Origin: Nitrososphaeria archaeon
Lineage (GTDB): Archaea > Thermoproteota > Nitrososphaeria > Nitrososphaerales > JANXEG01
Length of the DNA: 64,000 nt
Direction: 5' to 3'
NCBI GenBank assembly: GCA_029775915.1
Contig: JARVKA010000001.1
Location: forward strand, 348,594-412,593
Of this stretch, positions 61,561 through 64,000 are shown piece by piece (positions within the stretch are counted from its first letter, which is position 1; the number at the start of each line of letters is the position of its first letter). The notes under the pieces are model-generated. The model had not been told where the DNA came from, ran no database searches, and saw nothing but the letters and a program-made list of their open reading frames with translations. Position numbers and translations under genes: made by a program.

Positions 61561-62037
61561 GATACTACAATGTTAAAGATAGGATTAAACTTATAGATTT
61601 TGTTAAAGTGGTTTTAATAATCAATTCAACTTTTGTAAAACTTGCCTTACCTTTACAAATAATACCTTTGAATTGCAATATAACTCACGAAGCGCTTTAA
61701 AATTTGAACTCTTCTTTATTAACTCTCTAGGTCCATTGTAATTCTCAAGGAGAATTTTGCTCTCCATTTACCATCAACCCATACTAAAACCTCTCTAGCC
61801 ATAACTCTCTATCTCGATATTCATTATCTTAGCTCCAAATATCTTCTTTATTGGTATAATTCACATGTTATATGTTATTTTCATTAATCACCTATCTTCT
61901 TTTAACTAACCTCGATAATGCTATTCTCACTATTTCTTTATCATATTCTTCTCTCTCCATCTTATTATAAAGCTCTTCATTATTCAATCTTAACGATCCT
62001 TCAATATCTTAAAGTAAATAATCCTCTCAACCTTTTT
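61561..62037. other. 477-nt stretch with small overlapping frames, likely decayed sequence
   Basis: No intact gene of normal length is found. On the minus strand several short frames follow one another with overlapping ends: one ending ALSRLVKRR near 61900, one ending MNIEIESYG, one at 61802 (MAREVLVWVDGKWRAKFSLR) and one from ATG 61767 to 61621 (MESKILLENY, 48 residues). They look protein-like (charged helices) but are out of frame with each other, which suggests remnants of one or more old genes or a cluster of very small genes. The MFS promoter occupies the left end. Confidence 0.4.
61621..61767 (-). CDS. Doubtful 48-residue frame in the decayed stretch
   Basis: The frame opens with ATG 61767 (MESKILLENYNGPRELIKKS) and runs to QVLQKLN. 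The sequence is Lys/Leu/Asn-rich and could be a small basic protein or the shifted tail of the overlapping 61802 frame (MAREVLVWVDGKWR). Reading both together with a one-base change gives one longer protein, so a frameshifted pseudogene is a fair alternative. No family is recognised. Confidence 0.3.
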   Translation of the reverse strand: MESKILLENYNGPRELIKKSSNFKALRELYCNSKVLFVKVRQVLQKLN

Positions 62038-63693
62038 TTACTTCAAAGTCTTAAACAATCCATTAGAGGTAGATAATTGCTCTTTTAACCCAATTGTATT
62101 TTGTATTCGTAAAATCTCTTCTTGAGTCATAGGATTGGCTTGAGGTCTCACTCTTAATATTGGTTTAAGAATTTTATTTAACTTAATTACTATATTCCTC
62201 ATCTTTTCAACCCTTTTAGATGATGCATACAAATAGATTTTATCATGAGTATCATTGGTTACGAGTATTATCACTCTTCCAGCAGTTCTCCTTCCAGTTC
62301 TACCCCTTCTTTGTATATATCTTATCTCAGATGGTATAGGTTCATAAAATATTACTAAATCTACTTCAGGTATATCCAAGCCCTCTTCAGCTATAGATGT
62401 TGCTACTAAAGTGTTGAGATATCCTTTTCTTAAATCATTAATCAATGATACTTGTTGCTCTTGTGTTAATCCTTTATCACCAAATTTAGTAGTTTGTCCT
62501 ACGAATCTCTCAGCTTTAACATTATTTATTTTATTCAATTCTTCAATAAGGTATGTTGCAGTATCTCTATATTGAGTGAATACAAGTATTCTTGAGTTAG
62601 GGTTTAAATTTAATTGATCTTTCACCACTCGTTTTAATAGCTCAACCTTAGGATGCTCAGCATAACATTTACCATTTAACAAATTTAATAACTCTTTATA
62701 AAGATTCTCTTTCATAATCATTTCATGAATTTTTTTATTATCACTCTTCATCCTCTCCATAAATACTTTAAGAGTATATGCACCTTGTGTCTCTAACAAT
62801 TCTAACATATGGAATAATGTTAATGCTGATGATTGTTGCATTATAGCTTGATAAATTGGACCTCTTTCTTCTTCAATACCCATTTCAATATTGTATCTTA
62901 ACTCATCTCCAAGCTCTATAAGTTGTTTTCTTGTAACTCTTGATATACTCTTTAAATACCCTTTACTTTGAAGCCATTTTAATCTCTCATTAAGCATACC
63001 TTTAAGAATATCTCTTAATGGTTGATATTGTAATGGTAAATCAACACTTTTCCATTCCAAATGAATAGGTTTAATGTACGGTTTAACATCAGAATCATTC
63101 TCACATCTATATTCAATATGCTCTATAAATAGCGATTCACAAACCATCTTAACCCTCTCAATATTTGATCCTGGAGATGCGGTCATTCCTAAAATTAATG
63201 GGTAATCTGAATTCTTCATATAATGTTGTGCAATTTCTGTATATGCATACTCTTTAACCGCTCTATGACATTCATCAAATACTAACAACCCAAAATCACT
63301 CAACTTCAAACCTCTCATTAAAATATCATTTCTAACAACTTGGGGAGTTGCGAATATTATTCTCGATGAGCCTTTCCATACAACTTCTCTAAATTCTGAC
63401 GATACTCTTCCAGTTAGTAAAGTGAAATCATCTTGAGGTAATCTAACAATCTTTTGGAATGTATCTTTATGCTGTATACATAAAGGCCTTGTAGGAGCCA
63501 TAATAAGAACTCTTTTATCTCGATAATTGTAAAGAATATTCACAGTTAGCAATAATGAGATTATAGTCTTGCCTAACGCTGTTGGTAAGATTACCATTGT
63601 ATTCTTATCTTTAGCAACTTCAACGATCCTTCTTTGATACTCTCTATCTTCAATCGTATTTGGGTAGATTAATGGGTGTGATACGTATTGCAT
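62038..63693 (-). CDS. hef: Hef/FANCM-type superfamily 2 DNA helicase, no nuclease domain
   Basis: This ATP-dependent helicase remodels stalled replication forks and branched DNA. The 551 residues show motif I ILPTALGKT near 35-43, motif Ia APTRPLCIQH, motif II FDECHRAVKEY (DECH) near 144, motif III GMTASPG, an insertion of about 100 residues between the RecA-like halves, and motif VI QRRGRTGR near 479. The ERCC4 nuclease and HhH regions of euryarchaeal Hef are absent, so the gene encodes only the helicase part. A conserved small protein gene lies 1 nt upstream. Confidence 0.9.
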   Translation of the reverse strand: MQYVSHPLIYPNTIEDREYQRRIVEVAKDKNTMVILPTALGKTIISLLLTVNILYNYRDKRVLIMAPTRPLCIQHKDTFQKIVRLPQDDFTLLTGRVSSEFREVVWKGSSRIIFATPQVVRNDILMRGLKLSDFGLLVFDECHRAVKEYAYTEIAQHYMKNSDYPLILGMTASPGSNIERVKMVCESLFIEHIEYRCENDSDVKPYIKPIHLEWKSVDLPLQYQPLRDILKGMLNERLKWLQSKGYLKSISRVTRKQLIELGDELRYNIEMGIEEERGPIYQAIMQQSSALTLFHMLELLETQGAYTLKVFMERMKSDNKKIHEMIMKENLYKELLNLLNGKCYAEHPKVELLKRVVKDQLNLNPNSRILVFTQYRDTATYLIEELNKINNVKAERFVGQTTKFGDKGLTQEQQVSLINDLRKGYLNTLVATSIAEEGLDIPEVDLVIFYEPIPSEIRYIQRRGRTGRRTAGRVIILVTNDTHDKIYLYASSKRVEKMRNIVIKLNKILKPILRVRPQANPMTQEEILRIQNTIGLKEQLSTSNGLFKTLK

Positions 63694-63694
63694 T

Positions 63695-64000
63695 TTAAAT
63701 TTCTAAAATTTCCTCACCAAACTTTCCAACCTTTTTAGGAGCTGGATTTATCTTATCTATAATCTTTAATAATGAGGAGAGTTTATCGTATTGAAAGATT
63801 TTATTAAACTCCTCAAGCTCTTTTAATGATCTTATAACTAAGCCTCTTTTCTTTGTAGGCGCACCAGATTCATCAACAGGATTTAATTCAATAGCGAGTT
63901 TAGCTGGATTATTCTTATACGCTGGTAGTTTTAATACAAATAAACCAGGTATTGTAGTCTTCATTCTAGCCCAATCTGAACCTGTTTTAAGGAATGATAC
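63695..64000 (-). CDS. Conserved protein upstream of hef, partial at window edge
   Basis: The frame runs to the window end without a stop. The visible part starts SFLKTGSDWARMKTTIPGLF and ends KKVGKFGEEILEI, so the Met at 63964 is probably internal. It has a beta-rich core (LFVLKLP, AKLAIELNPVD, RGLVIRS) and a helical tail and is soluble. I do not recognise a function. It sits one base before hef on the same strand, so it may act with the helicase. Confidence 0.65.
   Translation of the reverse strand, partial: VSFLKTGSDWARMKTTIPGLFVLKLPAYKNNPAKLAIELNPVDESGAPTKKRGLVIRSLKELEEFNKIFQYDKLSSLLKIIDKINPAPKKVGKFGEEILEI

Noticed and set aside
1-64000. tRNA, rRNA, CRISPR array or insertion sequence
   Set aside because: No cloverleaf with a T-loop motif, no evenly spaced direct repeats and no transposase-like protein were found in the intergenic regions I read. 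A covariance search was not possible, so an intron-bearing tRNA cannot be wholly excluded.

Overview
This window is a gene-dense, AT-rich (roughly one third G+C by eye) stretch of an archaeal chromosome. Archaeal markers are the two-ring Cdc48 ATPase, FEN1 with a C-terminal PCNA-binding tail, elongation factor 2, TFB, aIF1, a Hef-type helicase, a GHMP-type shikimate kinase, and the aspartate-semialdehyde route into the shikimate pathway. Frequent TTG starts and several small conserved proteins suggest the TACK side of the Archaea, most like Thaumarchaeota/Aigarchaeota relatives. That placement is inference. No ammonia-oxidation genes, tRNA, rRNA, CRISPR array or insertion sequence was seen.

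Layout. 1-8000: information and quality-control genes (cdc48, a winged-helix partner, fen, pcm, an HD hydrolase), a QueG-like Fe-S protein and EF-2. 8200-10250: a D-2-hydroxyacid dehydrogenase and an EamA transporter. 10400-19140: one long minus-strand respiratory unit, a Tat-exported molybdopterin oxidoreductase with its four-cluster Fe-S subunit, an NrfD quinone subunit and a four-helix membrane protein, running straight into a complete succinate dehydrogenase/fumarate reductase. 19500-23000: amrS, a Cys-rich orphan, a TRAM protein, TrmI and a membrane protein. 23000-29250: Fe-S assembly (sufSU) joined to nickel-pincer cofactor genes (larC, larE, with larB nearby beside malate dehydrogenase). 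29400-42200: glutamate dehydrogenase, a ferritin-like protein, a deacetylase, aIF1, TFB, Dcd, two MoeA proteins and small regulators. 42200-53330: an 11-gene minus-strand unit lysC-asd-aroA'-aroB'-aroD-aroE-aroK-aroA-aroC-(chorismate mutase/aminotransferase-like)-tyrA. 53640-60130: the divergent trpEGDCFBA operon. 60200-64000: an MFS exporter, a decayed-looking stretch, a Hef helicase and a partial conserved gene.

The genes fit together. Aspartate kinase and ASA dehydrogenase make aspartate semialdehyde, which ADH synthase uses to start the archaeal shikimate route. The aro genes carry this to chorismate, and the divergent trp operon and tyrA draw on chorismate. MoeA proteins would insert the metal for the molybdoenzyme, and cysteine desulfurase sits with sulfur-dependent lar genes.

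The most striking observation is in EF-2. The gene is broken inside the codon for the invariant P-loop lysine by a 29-nt insertion that shifts the frame and brings in a stop. The surrounding RNA folds into a bulge-helix-bulge-like structure, and cutting between the second and third base of each putative bulge restores exactly the AHVDHGKTTMSDS frame. This is strong sequence evidence for a spliced archaeal protein-coding intron. A second notable point is the aminotransferase-like half of the chorismate mutase fusion, which has lost the PLP-binding lysine.
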